Origin: Arthrobacter sp. 24S4-2
Lineage (GTDB): Bacteria > Actinomycetota > Actinomycetes > Actinomycetales > Micrococcaceae
DNA length: 64,000 bases
NCBI RefSeq assembly: GCF_005280255.1
Contig: NZ_CP040018.1
Coordinates: forward strand, 3,038,001 to 3,102,000
Reading direction: 5' to 3'
Within the stretch, counting starts at the first letter, position 1; each line of letters starts with the position of its first letter. The notes below the pieces were generated by a model. That model had not been told where the DNA came from. It made no database searches and saw only the letters and a list, made by a program, of their open reading frames with translations. Made by a program: the position numbers and the translations under genes. This document shows, in pieces, positions 1 to 9,095 of the stretch.

Positions 1-293
1 TGGGTTTCGATCAGTTCGGATTCGCCGCGGGCCATCACGCTCCAGGCCATCTCTTCGTGAGCGTCGTAGCCGTCAATTTCGAAAGCGACGGGCTTGGCGG
101 TCATGGCTGCCCAGAGCTTGGTCCCGCCCGCTGTCCGGAAGACAATGTTGCGACGCTGGAGCACGAAATTCACCGGGAAGATTTCCGGGTGGCCATCGAC
201 GATGAGGGCGATTCTTCCGACAGTCTCGGTGTCGAGCATAACCCAGCACTGGTCAATGGACAGCTGGCCCTCGGGCGGTGTCATCGTGTTCAT
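1..293 (-). CDS. Pyridoxamine 5'-phosphate oxidase-like flavin-binding protein, N-terminal part
   Basis: The gene runs off the left edge, so only about 97 codons are visible, read leftward from the ATG at 291-293. The protein begins MNTMTPPEGQLSID. It shows the split-barrel pattern of the PPOX-like family: an opening helix with CWVML, then VGRIALIVDG, PEIFPVNFVL, NIVFRTA and KLWAAM. Known members bind FMN, F420 or heme, and many have no assigned substrate, so none is given here. The conserved segments are seen directly; the family call is inferred from their order. The C-terminal half is outside the window, so cofactor-binding residues there cannot be checked. Confidence 0.75.
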   Translation of the reverse strand, partial: MNTMTPPEGQLSIDQCWVMLDTETVGRIALIVDGHPEIFPVNFVLQRRNIVFRTAGGTKLWAAMTAKPVAFEIDGYDAHEEMAWSVMARGESELIET

Positions 294-394
294 GTAAACC
301 CACGTTACGGTCCCTCCGGCACACCCATTAGGGCCATAAGGCCCCTAGCGGCACCGCCAGCGTCTCTGATAGTTGGGTGCCCGAAAAATGGCCG

Positions 395-1845
395 CTACCA
401 GGGGCTCGACTTATAGTCCTTGAGGAAGACGCCGTACTGGTCCTCGCCGTTTTCACCCGTAACGATGGGGTCGTAGACCCTGGCGGCGCCGTCAACCAGG
501 TCCAGGGGCGCGTGGAAGCCCTCCTCCATGAGCCGGACCTTGGTGAAATGCGGGCGCTCATCCGTGATCCAGCCGGTGTCCACAGCTGTCATGAGGATGC
601 CGTCGCTGTCCAGCATCTCCTGTGCGCTGGTGCGGGTCATCATGTTCAGGGCGGCCTTGGCCATGTTCGTATGCGGGTGGCCGGGGCCCTTGTAGGCGCG
701 CGAAAACTGCCCTTCCATCGCGGAGACATTCACGATGTACTTGCGGCGCGCCGTGGAACGCTTCATGGCGTCACGCAGCCGGCTAACCAGCAGGAAGGGT
801 GCAGTCACGTTGCAGAGCTGGACCTCAAGCATTTCCAGCGGGTCCACCTCGTCAACCACCTGGGTCCAGCTGTTGATGGCAGCCACGTCCGGAACCAGTC
901 CACCGGCGTCGATGGCAGTGCCGGACGCGATCCGTTCCAGCGATGCTGAACCCGTGGACAGGGCAAGGGAGGTGATGGCATCTCCGGCGAGGACGGGATG
1001 TTCCATCACACTGCTGGCGAGGGCCAGGGGTGCTTGTCGTGGGCGTGGCCAAAGGTCACGAGTTCCGGGCCGCCGTTCGCCGGGTCGAGGGCGGCCGGCA
1101 GGGGCTCGTCCTCGGCATCGACCAGGGGCTTGTAGGCGTTGCCCGAGCGGCGGACCGTCTGGGCCGCATTGTTGATGATGATGTCCAGCGGGCCCGCGGC
1201 GTTCAGCGAATCCGTCAGCGCCATAACCTGGGACGGGTCGCGGAGGTCGATTCCCACAATCCTGAGCCGGTGGAGCCAGTCCCCGCTGTCCTCCATGGCC
1301 GCGAAGCGACGCGCCGCGTCCTTCGGGAACCGTGTGGTGATGGTGGTGTGGGCGCCGTCCCGAAGAAGCCGGAGCGCGATGTACATGCCAATCTTGGCCC
1401 GTCCGCCCGTCAACAGCGCGCGCCGGCCGGTGAGGTCGGTGCGGGCGTCGCGCTTGCTGTGGCTGAACGCGGCGCATTCAGGGCATAGCTGGTGGTAGAA
1501 CGCATCCACCTGGGTGTAGTGCTTCTTGCAGATGTAACAGGGGCGGGACCTGATGAGATGCCCGGCAACTTTGCCCGTAGCCGAGGGTTCAAGCTTGTTC
1601 CCGCGGGTCTCGTCATCGATCCGGTCCGGTGCGGCCGTGGCGGTCTGCGCGATCACGGCACGGTCGGACTCGGCTATCAGATCGCGTTTGGTCACCCGGC
1701 GGTGCCGTTTGACGGCCTTGAACATCTTGCCGGTGGCGCGCCGCACCGAGACGTAGTCAGGGTGTTCCTCGTCGTAGGCATGGATGGTGTTGAGAACCTT
1801 GAGGCAGGCCTGGATGTCCTCAGGCGTCAAATCGGGGGTGTTCAT
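395..1845 (-). pseudogene. Zinc-ribbon SDR-family oxidoreductase, broken by one frameshift
   Basis: Two frames make one protein. The first frame, from the ATG at 1845, gives about 100 N-terminal residues, a double CxxC (CYIC and CPEC, likely a zinc site), and the start of a Rossmann fold with TGGRAKIG and IIINNAAQ. The second frame carries the rest, from LALASSVMEHPVLAG to the stop at 395-397. The switch falls in the G run at 1027-1030 of the plus strand; one extra base there gives HPLALASS and restores the frame. The usual SDR catalytic Tyr-x3-Lys is not seen: the matching segment is HTNMAKAAL, with Thr at the Tyr position, after NVSAMEGQF. So the reaction is uncertain even if the gene is intact. 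Because the break is a single G in a homopolymer, a sequencing error is more likely than true loss. It is a stand-alone gene; no operon partner is evident. Confidence 0.8.
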
Positions 1846-1912
1846 TGTTTCGATTTTACAGCCTGGGGAGCTCCCGGCCCGCCGTCAAGGTTTAGGGGTT
1901 GGTGGCGATCGA

Positions 1913-3313
1913 CTAATTGCCGCTGGAAGCGGCGCCTACAGCAGCTGCCTGGGCTTCGCCGGCCTTCTCCACGGACTCCCGGGCGGCGGGGGAATTTTGC
2001 GTTGCCGCCTTGACTGCGTTGGGCACCTGATGCAGGTTTGCTGCCGAGAGGGCACGTTCCGCTTCATCCGGCTCAGGGACTAACTGGCCCTTGGACAGGA
2101 CAGTGATGCCTGAATCCGTTACTTTGAAGCCGCGTGCGCGGTCGAGTTCCGGGTCAAGGCCGATCGCCGCCCCGGCGGGCACTTTCACGTTCTTGTCGAT
2201 AATGGCGCGATTGACCACTGCGCCCTCGCCGATCTGGACTTTGTCCATCAGCACCGAGTCGACCACGCGGCTCGACGTGCTGACGTAGACGTCGTTGGAC
2301 AGGACCGAGCCCTCCACAATGCCGCCGGAGATCACAACGCCGCTGGCCACGATCGAATCGAGGGCAGTGCCTACGGTGTTGCCCTTCCCTCGCACGAACT
2401 TGGCAGGCGGGGAAATGCTCTGGCGCGTGTAAATGGGCCATTCCGAGTTGTACAGGTTGAAGACCGGCATTGGGGAAATGAGGTCCATGTGGGCGTCGTA
2501 GAACGAATCGATGGTGCCTACGTCGCGCCAGTAGGTGCGGTCCCGTTCGGTGGAGCCGGGGATGTCGTTCAGCGTGAAGTCGTAGACTCCGGCCTCGCCC
2601 TGACCGACAAAGTACGGAATGATGTCGCCGCCCATGTCGTGCTTGGTGTCGAGGCGCTCGGCGTCAACGTGCAGGGCCTCCACCAGCGCGTCGGCGTTGA
2701 AAACGTAATTCCCCATGGAAGCCAGGAACTGGGTGGGATCCGCCGCAAGTCCGGGCGTCGAGGAAGGCTTCTCCACAAAGGCCGCGATTTTCTGCGGATC
2801 GTCCTGGTCCACCTCGATGACGCCGAACTGGTCGGCCATGTGCAGCGGCTGCCTGACCGCGGCCACGGTTGCCTTGGCACCGCTGGCGACGTGCTGCTCC
2901 ACCATCTGGGCGAAGTCCATCCGGTAGACGTGGTCCGCGCCGACCACAACCACAATGTCGGGGTTGGCGTCACGGATGAGGTTCAGGGACTGGTAGATGG
3001 CGTTGGCGCTGCCAAGGAACCAACTCTTGCCCACACGCTGCTGCGCGGGTACGGACGCAATATAGTTTCCGAGCTGGGTGGACATCCGCCATGTTTCGGA
3101 AATATGCCGGTCCAGGCTGTGGGACTTATATTGCGTGAGCACCACAATCTGCAGATAGCGGGAATTCACTAGGTTGGACAGGGCAAAGTCGATAAGCCGG
3201 TAGCTTCCGGCAAACGGCACGCCGGGTTTAGCCCTGTCAGCCGTCAGTGGCATCAGACGGTTTCCCTCGCCTCCGGCGAGGACAATTGCCAGGACTTTCT
3301 TATTCAACGGCAT
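1913..3313 (-). CDS. glgC: Glucose-1-phosphate adenylyltransferase (ADP-glucose pyrophosphorylase)
   Basis: Makes ADP-glucose from glucose-1-phosphate and ATP, the activated donor for glycogen and alpha-glucan synthesis in the cytoplasm. The N-terminus has the nucleotidyltransferase signature VLAIVLAGGEGNRLMPLT with AKPGVPF. The middle has VVVVGADHVYRMDF and FVEKPS, followed by a left-handed beta-helix region (VVISGGIVEGSVLSNDV). The ATG at 3313 is preferred over the upstream codon because AGGAG lies just before it and family similarity starts there; this gives 466 aa. Most homologs end near the KGQLVPE motif, but here about 47 Ala-rich residues follow, ending AAASSGN-like, of unknown role. 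Divergent from glgA with about 100 bp between the two start codons, so the promoters are shared or back to back. Confidence 0.95.
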   Translation of the reverse strand: MPLNKKVLAIVLAGGEGNRLMPLTADRAKPGVPFAGSYRLIDFALSNLVNSRYLQIVVLTQYKSHSLDRHISETWRMSTQLGNYIASVPAQQRVGKSWFLGSANAIYQSLNLIRDANPDIVVVVGADHVYRMDFAQMVEQHVASGAKATVAAVRQPLHMADQFGVIEVDQDDPQKIAAFVEKPSSTPGLAADPTQFLASMGNYVFNADALVEALHVDAERLDTKHDMGGDIIPYFVGQGEAGVYDFTLNDIPGSTERDRTYWRDVGTIDSFYDAHMDLISPMPVFNLYNSEWPIYTRQSISPPAKFVRGKGNTVGTALDSIVASGVVISGGIVEGSVLSNDVYVSTSSRVVDSVLMDKVQIGEGAVVNRAIIDKNVKVPAGAAIGLDPELDRARGFKVTDSGITVLSKGQLVPEPDEAERALSAANLHQVPNAVKAATQNSPAARESVEKAGEAQAAAVGAASSGN

Positions 3314-3413
3314 TATGGTCGCTCCTGTACGCCTTCGTAACTTCCCCAAGATCCGGCACGCCCGGATTCCTTCACACTAGAACAGATACGCCGTAACGAC
3401 TACCTTGGGTATC

Positions 3414-4610
3414 GTGCGAATAGACATTGTGACTAAAGAGTTCCCGCCGGAGATTTACGGTGGCGCCGGGGTCCACGTGGCTGAGCTGAGCCGCGTATTG
3501 GCCAAACATGTGGATTTGCAGGTGCGGGCCTTTGGGGCGCCCCGGGATCCCGACTATCACGGGGCCAAGGTGACTTCCTACTCCGTTCCGGAGGATCTGG
3601 GCGCAGCCAACGCCGCCGTCCAGACTCTCGGAGTGGACCTGCGGATCGTGCCGGACGTCGCGGGAGCCGATGTGGTGCATTCGCACACGTGGTACGCGAA
3701 CATGGCGGGGCACCTGGCGTCGTTGCTGCACGGCATCCCGCACGTGCTGAGCGCCCACAGCCTCGAACCGCTGCGTCCATGGAAGGCCGAGCAGCTCGGC
3801 GGCGGCTACGCACTGTCCTCCTGGGTGGAGAAGACCGCCTACGAGGCGGCCGCAGCCATCATCGCCGTCTCCGAAGGGATGCGCCAGGACATTCTGCGCA
3901 GCTACCCGGAGGTTGATCCCGCAAAGGTCCAGGTGGTCCACAACGGCATTGACGTCGAGCTCTGGCAGCGTGATGAGGGCGATGACGCCATTCGTGCCCT
4001 GGGCATCGATCCCGGTCTGCCCAGCGTGGTGTTCGTGGGACGCAATACCCGCCAAAAGGGTGTTCCGTACTTGCTTCGTGCCGCTGCGAAGCTGCCGGCG
4101 GACGTCCAGCTGGTCCTGTGCCTCGGCGCGGCAGACACCCCGGAACTCGCAGCGGAAACCGCCCGCCTGATCGAGGAGCTGCAAAGCCAGCGCACCGGCG
4201 TCGTGCTCATTGAACGGATGCTGCCCCGCCACGAGCTGATTCAGGTCCTCAGCCACGCAACGGCCTTCGCCTGCCCGTCCATCTACGAACCGCTCGGCAT
4301 CGTCAACCTGGAAGCCATGGCCTGCGGCGCCGCCGTTGTGGCCAGCGCCACCGGCGGTATCCCCGAGGTTGTCCAGCACGGTGAAACCGGATTGCTGGTG
4401 GAGCTGGAACAGGTCACCGACGGGACCGGAACCCCGCTCGATCCTGAGAAGTTCGTGAGCGAATTCGCCGCAGCCCTCACCGAGGTGGTGTCGGATCCGG
4501 AGCGGGCGCGCGCCATGGGTCAGGCCGGCCGCCGCCGTGCCGAGGAGCACTTCTCCTGGGAATCCATCACGGAAACCACGCTTGAGGTGTACCGCTCCGT
4601 CCTTGCCTAA
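3414..4610 (+). CDS. glgA: Glycogen synthase, actinobacterial GT4 type
   Basis: Family-4 glycosyltransferase using ADP-glucose. In mycobacteria the equivalent enzyme (GlgM) mainly makes maltose-1-phosphate for the GlgE pathway, so either glycogen chain extension or maltose-1-phosphate formation is possible. Evidence: KEFPPEIYGGAGVHVAEL at the N-terminus, DVVHSHTWYANMAG, the donor-binding FVGRNTRQKG, and the GT4 retaining motif PSIYEPLGIVNLEAMACG with Glu residues near 290. I chose the GTG at 3414 (MRIDIVTKEF) because it matches the usual family start; a TTG at 3405 would add three residues. Length 398 aa is normal. It is divergent from glgC and ends just before a strong two-way terminator. 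Confidence 0.93.
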   Translation: MRIDIVTKEFPPEIYGGAGVHVAELSRVLAKHVDLQVRAFGAPRDPDYHGAKVTSYSVPEDLGAANAAVQTLGVDLRIVPDVAGADVVHSHTWYANMAGHLASLLHGIPHVLSAHSLEPLRPWKAEQLGGGYALSSWVEKTAYEAAAAIIAVSEGMRQDILRSYPEVDPAKVQVVHNGIDVELWQRDEGDDAIRALGIDPGLPSVVFVGRNTRQKGVPYLLRAAAKLPADVQLVLCLGAADTPELAAETARLIEELQSQRTGVVLIERMLPRHELIQVLSHATAFACPSIYEPLGIVNLEAMACGAAVVASATGGIPEVVQHGETGLLVELEQVTDGTGTPLDPEKFVSEFAAALTEVVSDPERARAMGQAGRRRAEEHFSWESITETTLEVYRSVLA

Positions 4611-4652
4611 GGCAGTCCGGATACCGTTCCCGGCCATCTGGTAACAGACGCA

Positions 4653-4706
4653 GGAAACCACGACGGCGCCGCCCCACCTAACGGGGGCGGCGCCGTCGTG
4701 GTTTCC
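4653..4706. terminator. Perfect two-way terminator between glgA and the acyl-CoA dehydrogenase
   Basis: Inverted repeat with 23-bp perfect arms (4653-4675 and 4684-4706) and an 8-nt loop. It lies between two convergent genes, glgA (+) and the oxidase (-). There is no T-run of note on either side, so intrinsic strength rests on the stem alone. Confidence 0.85.
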
Positions 4707-4755
4707 GCTTTCGCCCGGATCCCGGGCTCAGTTCCGTACGGCTTTAGCGCCTGGT

Positions 4756-6870
4756 TTACCGCCTGGGCGGCTTGGCTTCACGGGATTTACGGGCCAGCAG
4801 CACTTTCTCATCGACCGGTGCGTCTCCGCTGGCCCGCTGGCTGCGGACGTAGGCGCGGGCCTCGTCCTGGCGGATCTTCTCGGCACCGGTGGCAATCGTA
4901 GCGCGGAGGTGCTCCTGCCCGTACCCGAAGGCATCCACCAGGTCCAGGGCGTGCGGGCGGATCTTGACCAGTAGCCGGTTGATGTAATCGCCCACCGTGC
5001 GGGCGCGCTGCATCGACAGGCGCCCGTTCATGAGGTACCAGGACAGGTTCTTCTCGATGAGCGAGAGTCCGAACAGGTCCCGGAGCCAGGTCAGCACGCG
5101 CTTCGTTCCAGGGTCCTTTACATTGGCGAGGGCTTCTGTGAAGGCTTCCCACTGAAGCAGTTCCGCGTGGGCCTGGGCAGCCTCTATCAGTTCATGCTGG
5201 TGCTGGTTGAACGCAGCAGCCGCCTGCTGCTGCGGCAGTTTGTTGGATCCCTTCAGTGCGGCCCCCGCATCGGAAACCATGGTCTGCACCCGGTCGGTCA
5301 GCAGCAACCGCTGGGTGTCTTCATCCCGGAGCACGATGGCCGCCTTCTGCACTGAGCCCGTGTCGGCCACGAACTGGGCAACCTGGCGAAGGCCGGTCCG
5401 GTGAACTGCAGCGCCTGCCGCCTGGCTGACCACATAGCGTGCCAGCACGCCGACGTCGACTTTGCGGAATTCCTTCGCATAATCGGCGAGGAGGCGCTTG
5501 GCCACGAGCTGGAGCAGTACGGTGTTGTCGCCTTCAAAAGTGACATAGACGTCGAGGTCCGCGCGCAGGGAAGCGAAGCGGTTTTCAATCAGGAACCCGG
5601 CGCCGCCGCAGGCTTCGCGACACTCCTGGAGGGTATCGAGGGCGTGCCACGTGCTGAGCGGCTTGAGGGCCGCGGCCAGAGTCTCCAGGTCCTGGCGGTC
5701 CTCGTCGGTGTCATGGGCTCCCGAGAAGACGTCATCGAACTTCTGCAGCAGCTGCTCATGGGCAAACCCGGCCGCGTACGTCGTGGCGAGCCGGGTGAAC
5801 AGCCGCCGCTGGTGGCGCTGGTAGTCCAGCAGCACTTCTTCGTCCGTGTGCGAGGAAGCATTGAACTGCCGGCGTTCGGAGGCGTACTGGATGGCGGTCT
5901 TGAGCGCGAGCTTGCTGGCAGCCACGGCGGCACCGTCCAGGGAAACCCGGCCCTGGACCAGCGTTCCCAGCATGGTGAAGAAGCGGCGGCCCGGGCTGGC
6001 AATGGGGGAGGAATACGTGCCGTCGGCGTCAACGTTGCCATAGCGGTTGAGCAGGTTGGTGCGCGGGATGCGGACGTTGCTGAAGTGGAGCCGGCCGTTG
6101 TCGATGCCGTTCAGTCCGCCCTTGACGCCGTCGTCCTCGCCGCCGATGCCCGGCAGGAATTCCTTGGTCTCGGGATCCCGCAGGTCCACATAGAACGCAT
6201 GGACCCCATGGTTCACGCCCTTGGTCACAAGCTGTGCGAAGACCACGGCACCGAGCCCGTCGATTGCGGCGTTGCCGATGTAGTCCTTCCACGCTGCCCG
6301 GAAGGGCGTGTGGACCACGAATTCCTGTGTCGCCGGGTCAAAGGTGGCCGTGGTGGCAATGCTGGCAACATCGGAGCCGTGGCCGGTCTCAGTCATCGCG
6401 AAGCAGCCCGGAATGTCCAGGTTCATGATGCCGGGCAGCCACTTGGTGTGGTGTTCCTCGGTGCCGAGGTGCATCACCGCGGAGCCGAAGAGCCCCCACT
6501 GGACTCCCGCCTTGATCTGGAGGGACGGATCGGCAGTGACCAGTTCCTCGAAACCGGCGATGTTGCCGCCGTGGTCGTCGGAGCCGCCCAGCGCTGCGGG
6601 GAAGGCCCGGTGAACGGCGTTGTTCTCCACCAGGTACTTGAGCTGACCGAACGTCCGCCTCCGGTGCTCGGTGTGGGTAAGGCCTTCAGTCTTGTGCAGT
6701 TCGGGGCGGCCGGAAAGTTCGCGTGAGTGGCGTCGGATGTCCGCCCATTTGCCCAGGAGCTGTTCGCCGAGTGCTGCTACGTCGACTGCGGGAGACGCGC
6801 CGGCAGGCGCGTTTGAGCGGCTGGCCGGTCGGTTTGGTGGGCTGGCGGGGCGGTCAACTACGTCAGTCAT
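4756..6870 (-). CDS. Acyl-CoA oxidase/dehydrogenase family enzyme, long form
   Basis: FAD-dependent enzyme predicted to introduce the 2,3-double bond in acyl-CoA, the first step of beta-oxidation. The 704-aa length and C-terminal architecture resemble the acyl-CoA oxidase (ACOX) type rather than the about 390-aa ordinary dehydrogenase. Visible motifs: AMTETGHGSDVASIATTA (FAD/substrate loop), QYASERRQF, and the ACAD-type segment CREACGGAGFLIENRF, followed by EGDNTVLLQLVAKRLL. Start at the ATG at 6870 with an AGAAGGA ribosome site; an upstream in-frame ATG adds 19 residues but has no such site. It lies downstream of tetR on the same strand, and the regulator's palindrome suggests joint control with the thiolase genes. 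Whether oxygen or an electron-transfer flavoprotein is the acceptor cannot be told from sequence. Confidence 0.88.
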   Translation of the reverse strand: MTDVVDRPASPPNRPASRSNAPAGASPAVDVAALGEQLLGKWADIRRHSRELSGRPELHKTEGLTHTEHRRRTFGQLKYLVENNAVHRAFPAALGGSDDHGGNIAGFEELVTADPSLQIKAGVQWGLFGSAVMHLGTEEHHTKWLPGIMNLDIPGCFAMTETGHGSDVASIATTATFDPATQEFVVHTPFRAAWKDYIGNAAIDGLGAVVFAQLVTKGVNHGVHAFYVDLRDPETKEFLPGIGGEDDGVKGGLNGIDNGRLHFSNVRIPRTNLLNRYGNVDADGTYSSPIASPGRRFFTMLGTLVQGRVSLDGAAVAASKLALKTAIQYASERRQFNASSHTDEEVLLDYQRHQRRLFTRLATTYAAGFAHEQLLQKFDDVFSGAHDTDEDRQDLETLAAALKPLSTWHALDTLQECREACGGAGFLIENRFASLRADLDVYVTFEGDNTVLLQLVAKRLLADYAKEFRKVDVGVLARYVVSQAAGAAVHRTGLRQVAQFVADTGSVQKAAIVLRDEDTQRLLLTDRVQTMVSDAGAALKGSNKLPQQQAAAAFNQHQHELIEAAQAHAELLQWEAFTEALANVKDPGTKRVLTWLRDLFGLSLIEKNLSWYLMNGRLSMQRARTVGDYINRLLVKIRPHALDLVDAFGYGQEHLRATIATGAEKIRQDEARAYVRSQRASGDAPVDEKVLLARKSREAKPPRR

Positions 6871-6937
6871 GTCGATTCCTTCTTTGGTTCTGACAATTCT
6901 TGGCTCTGGTGGTACTGCGGTGTGCAAAATCCGGAAA

Positions 6938-7651
6938 TCAATCGGTGTCCCGTGTTTCCAGTTCCGGGGCTATCCCGACGCACAGCCAGGCGGTGATCTG
7001 CCGGGCCATCGCTTCCTGGTCAGGCTTGCCCGGGGAGGCCGGGGTGCCCAGCCACTGTTCACCGGCGTTCCGGACCAGCCCGATCGCCGCGGTGGGCCAG
7101 TATCCGATCACGGCCTCCCTGCCGGCGCCCAGATGCTCGCGCATGGGCCGTGCGATCATGTCGCGGACCTCTTCGAAGAAGTGGCCAAGCGCACCCGCGG
7201 TGGCCATGCTTCCGCTGGCTGCCCCGGCATCGCCGGCAGAGTGCGTCGTGACGAACGTGTACACGTTCGGGCTGGTTTCAGCCATTTGGAGGTAGGCGGA
7301 GACCATGGCCAGAAGCCCCTCCCGCGGCGTCTGTGCGCTTTGGGCGGCCTCCTGGATGCGGCGCTGCATCTGGCTGAGGACCACTTCTCCTACGGCCTGC
7401 TGCAGCCCGGCCTTGTCGCCAAAGTAGCGGTAGAAAACAGACTTCGACGTTCCTGCGGCGGCAGCGATGTCCTCCATCGAAGCGTCGCTGCCGAGAGCGT
7501 GGACAGCTTTTCGGGCCGACTTGATGAGCTCCCGCCGGCGCTCCTCCCGGTGTGACTGCCAGCGCGCGGCGCGCCCGTCGACGGGGCCGTCGGAGCCGCC
7601 GGTCGCGCCTCCATCCGAAGGCGTGGCAAGTTCAACGTGGAAGATGTTCAC
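6938..7651 (-). CDS. TetR-family repressor of the fatty-acid module
   Basis: 237-aa TetR-type regulator with an N-terminal DNA-binding domain: ELIKSARKAVHALG, MEDIAAAAGTSKSVFYRYF and GDKAGLQQAV near residues 50-100. The C-terminal half is the variable ligand-binding domain. The long frame upstream of 7651 lacks similarity and would overlap the thiolase gene, so the GTG at 7649-7651 (MNIFHVELATPS) is chosen; its first base is inside the palindrome at 7651-7683. By analogy with other divergent TetR/beta-oxidation loci, the ligand may be an acyl-CoA; this is inference. Autoregulation and control of the divergent thiolase operon are likely. Confidence 0.9.
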   Translation of the reverse strand: MNIFHVELATPSDGGATGGSDGPVDGRAARWQSHREERRRELIKSARKAVHALGSDASMEDIAAAAGTSKSVFYRYFGDKAGLQQAVGEVVLSQMQRRIQEAAQSAQTPREGLLAMVSAYLQMAETSPNVYTFVTTHSAGDAGAASGSMATAGALGHFFEEVRDMIARPMREHLGAGREAVIGYWPTAAIGLVRNAGEQWLGTPASPGKPDQEAMARQITAWLCVGIAPELETRDTD

Positions 7652-7683
7652 GATACCCAGCGTATCAGGTACGCTGGGTATCG
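7651..7683. promoter_or_regulatory. Predicted TetR operator, perfect palindrome with an extra half-site
   Basis: Perfect inverted repeat: CGATACCCAGCGTA (7651-7664) and its complement (7670-7683), separated by 5 bp. A third copy of the core CAGCGT lies at 7689-7694, just before the thiolase ribosome site. The left arm touches the tetR start codon. Position and symmetry are seen directly; binding by the adjacent TetR protein is inference. Confidence 0.8.
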
Positions 7684-7714
7684 GTAACCAGCGTTGATCA
7701 TAAGGAGACACCAC

Positions 7715-9085
7715 ATGTCCTTTACCGGACAGTCCGCAACCGGACCAGAGGAAGCACCCACAGCCCCCGAGGGGACACCGGCTGCGGGCCAGCTGCGCAG
7801 GGCGGTGGTGGTGGGCGGTAACCGGATTCCGTTCGCCCGGACCGGCGGCGCGTACACCAAGTCTTCGAACCAGGACATGCTGACGGCAGCCTTGGACGGC
7901 CTCATCGCGCGCTTCGGACTTCAGGACGAGCGGATCGGCGAGGTGGCGGCCGGCGCAGTCCTCAAGCACTCCCGCGACTTCAACCTCACCCGCGAGGCAG
8001 TTCTCGGATCCGCCCTGTCCGCTGAAACACCCGCCTACGATCTCCAGCAGGCCTGTGCCACCGGCCTGGAGACGGTCCTGGGCCTGGCTAACAAGATCAA
8101 GCTCAGCCAGATCGATTCAGCGATCGCCGGTGGCGTCGATTCCACTTCCGATGCACCGATCGCGGTGAGCGAAGGTCTGCGCGAGGTGCTGCTGGACCTG
8201 AACCGTGCCAAGTCCCTGCCCCAGAGGCTCCGGATCCTCAGCCGCCTTCGGCCCAAGGATCTGGCTCCCGACGCGCCCAATACGGGAGAGCCCCGGACCG
8301 GCCTTTCCATGGGCGAACACCAGGCCCTCACCACGGCGCAGTGGAAGATCACCCGGGAAGCCCAGGACGAGTTGGCCTACAACAGCCACCGCAACCTCGC
8401 AGCCGCCTACGACGCCGGCTTCTTCGATGATCTGCTCACCCCTTACCGTGGCCTGAGCCGGGATTCGAACCTTCGTGCCGACACAACACTCGAAAAGCTG
8501 GCAACCCTCAAACCCGTATTCGGAAAGAACCTCGGGGCCGAGGCAACCATGACGGCGGGCAACTCCACGCCGCTGACCGACGGGGCGTCCACGGTGCTGC
8601 TGGCCTCGGAGGAATGGGCAGATTCCCACGATCTGCCCAAGCTGGCAACAGTGGTCGACGGCGAAGCCGCCGCCGTGGACTTCGTGCATGGCAAGGACGG
8701 CCTGCTGATGGCGCCGGCGTTCGCCGTGCCGCGCCTGCTGGCCCGCAACGGCCTCACACTGGACGACATCGATTTATTCGAGATCCACGAAGCCTTCGCC
8801 GGCACCGTCCTTGGCACCCTGGCCGCTTGGGAAGACGAGGAATTCGGGCGCACCCGTCTCGGCTTGGAGGGCGCGCTCGGCAGCATCGATCGGTCAAAGC
8901 TGAATGTCAACGGTTCCTCGCTGGCTGCGGGGCATCCCTTTGCCGCCACCGGAGGGCGGATCGTGGCCTCGCTCGCCAAAATGCTTCATGAGAAAGGTCG
9001 GGTGGACGGACGCCCCGCCCGTGGCCTGATTTCCATCTGCGCTGCCGGCGGCCAAGGTGTCGTCGCGATTCTTGAAGCACTCTAG
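7715..9085 (+). CDS. Thiolase (acetyl-CoA C-acetyltransferase, FadA2-like)
   Basis: Catalyses thiolytic cleavage of 3-ketoacyl-CoA, or the reverse condensation. Catalytic residues visible: the nucleophile Cys near residue 114 in LQQACATGLETV, the His in the C-terminal GHPFAATGGR, and the second Cys in ISICAAGGQG. Length 456 aa. Start ATG at 7715 with AAGGAGA eight bases upstream; the TTG at 7694 is rejected because it falls in the regulatory site. The next gene starts 10 bp after the stop, and the third overlaps the second, so thiolase, reductase and hydratase form an operon. The gene order thiolase-FabG4-like-HtdX-like resembles the mycobacterial fadA2-fabG4-htdX neighbourhood. Confidence 0.93.
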   Translation: MSFTGQSATGPEEAPTAPEGTPAAGQLRRAVVVGGNRIPFARTGGAYTKSSNQDMLTAALDGLIARFGLQDERIGEVAAGAVLKHSRDFNLTREAVLGSALSAETPAYDLQQACATGLETVLGLANKIKLSQIDSAIAGGVDSTSDAPIAVSEGLREVLLDLNRAKSLPQRLRILSRLRPKDLAPDAPNTGEPRTGLSMGEHQALTTAQWKITREAQDELAYNSHRNLAAAYDAGFFDDLLTPYRGLSRDSNLRADTTLEKLATLKPVFGKNLGAEATMTAGNSTPLTDGASTVLLASEEWADSHDLPKLATVVDGEAAAVDFVHGKDGLLMAPAFAVPRLLARNGLTLDDIDLFEIHEAFAGTVLGTLAAWEDEEFGRTRLGLEGALGSIDRSKLNVNGSSLAAGHPFAATGGRIVASLAKMLHEKGRVDGRPARGLISICAAGGQGVVAILEAL

Positions 9086-9095
9086 GGAGGCTGGC

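Noticed and set aside
3372..4661. A 429-aa minus-strand frame opposite glgA
   Set aside because: Shadow of glgA; the plus-strand frame has all GT4 motifs.
5401..6726. A 441-aa plus-strand frame inside the acyl-CoA oxidase gene
   Set aside because: Opposite a gene with clear FAD-enzyme motifs; no ribosome site and no similarity seen.
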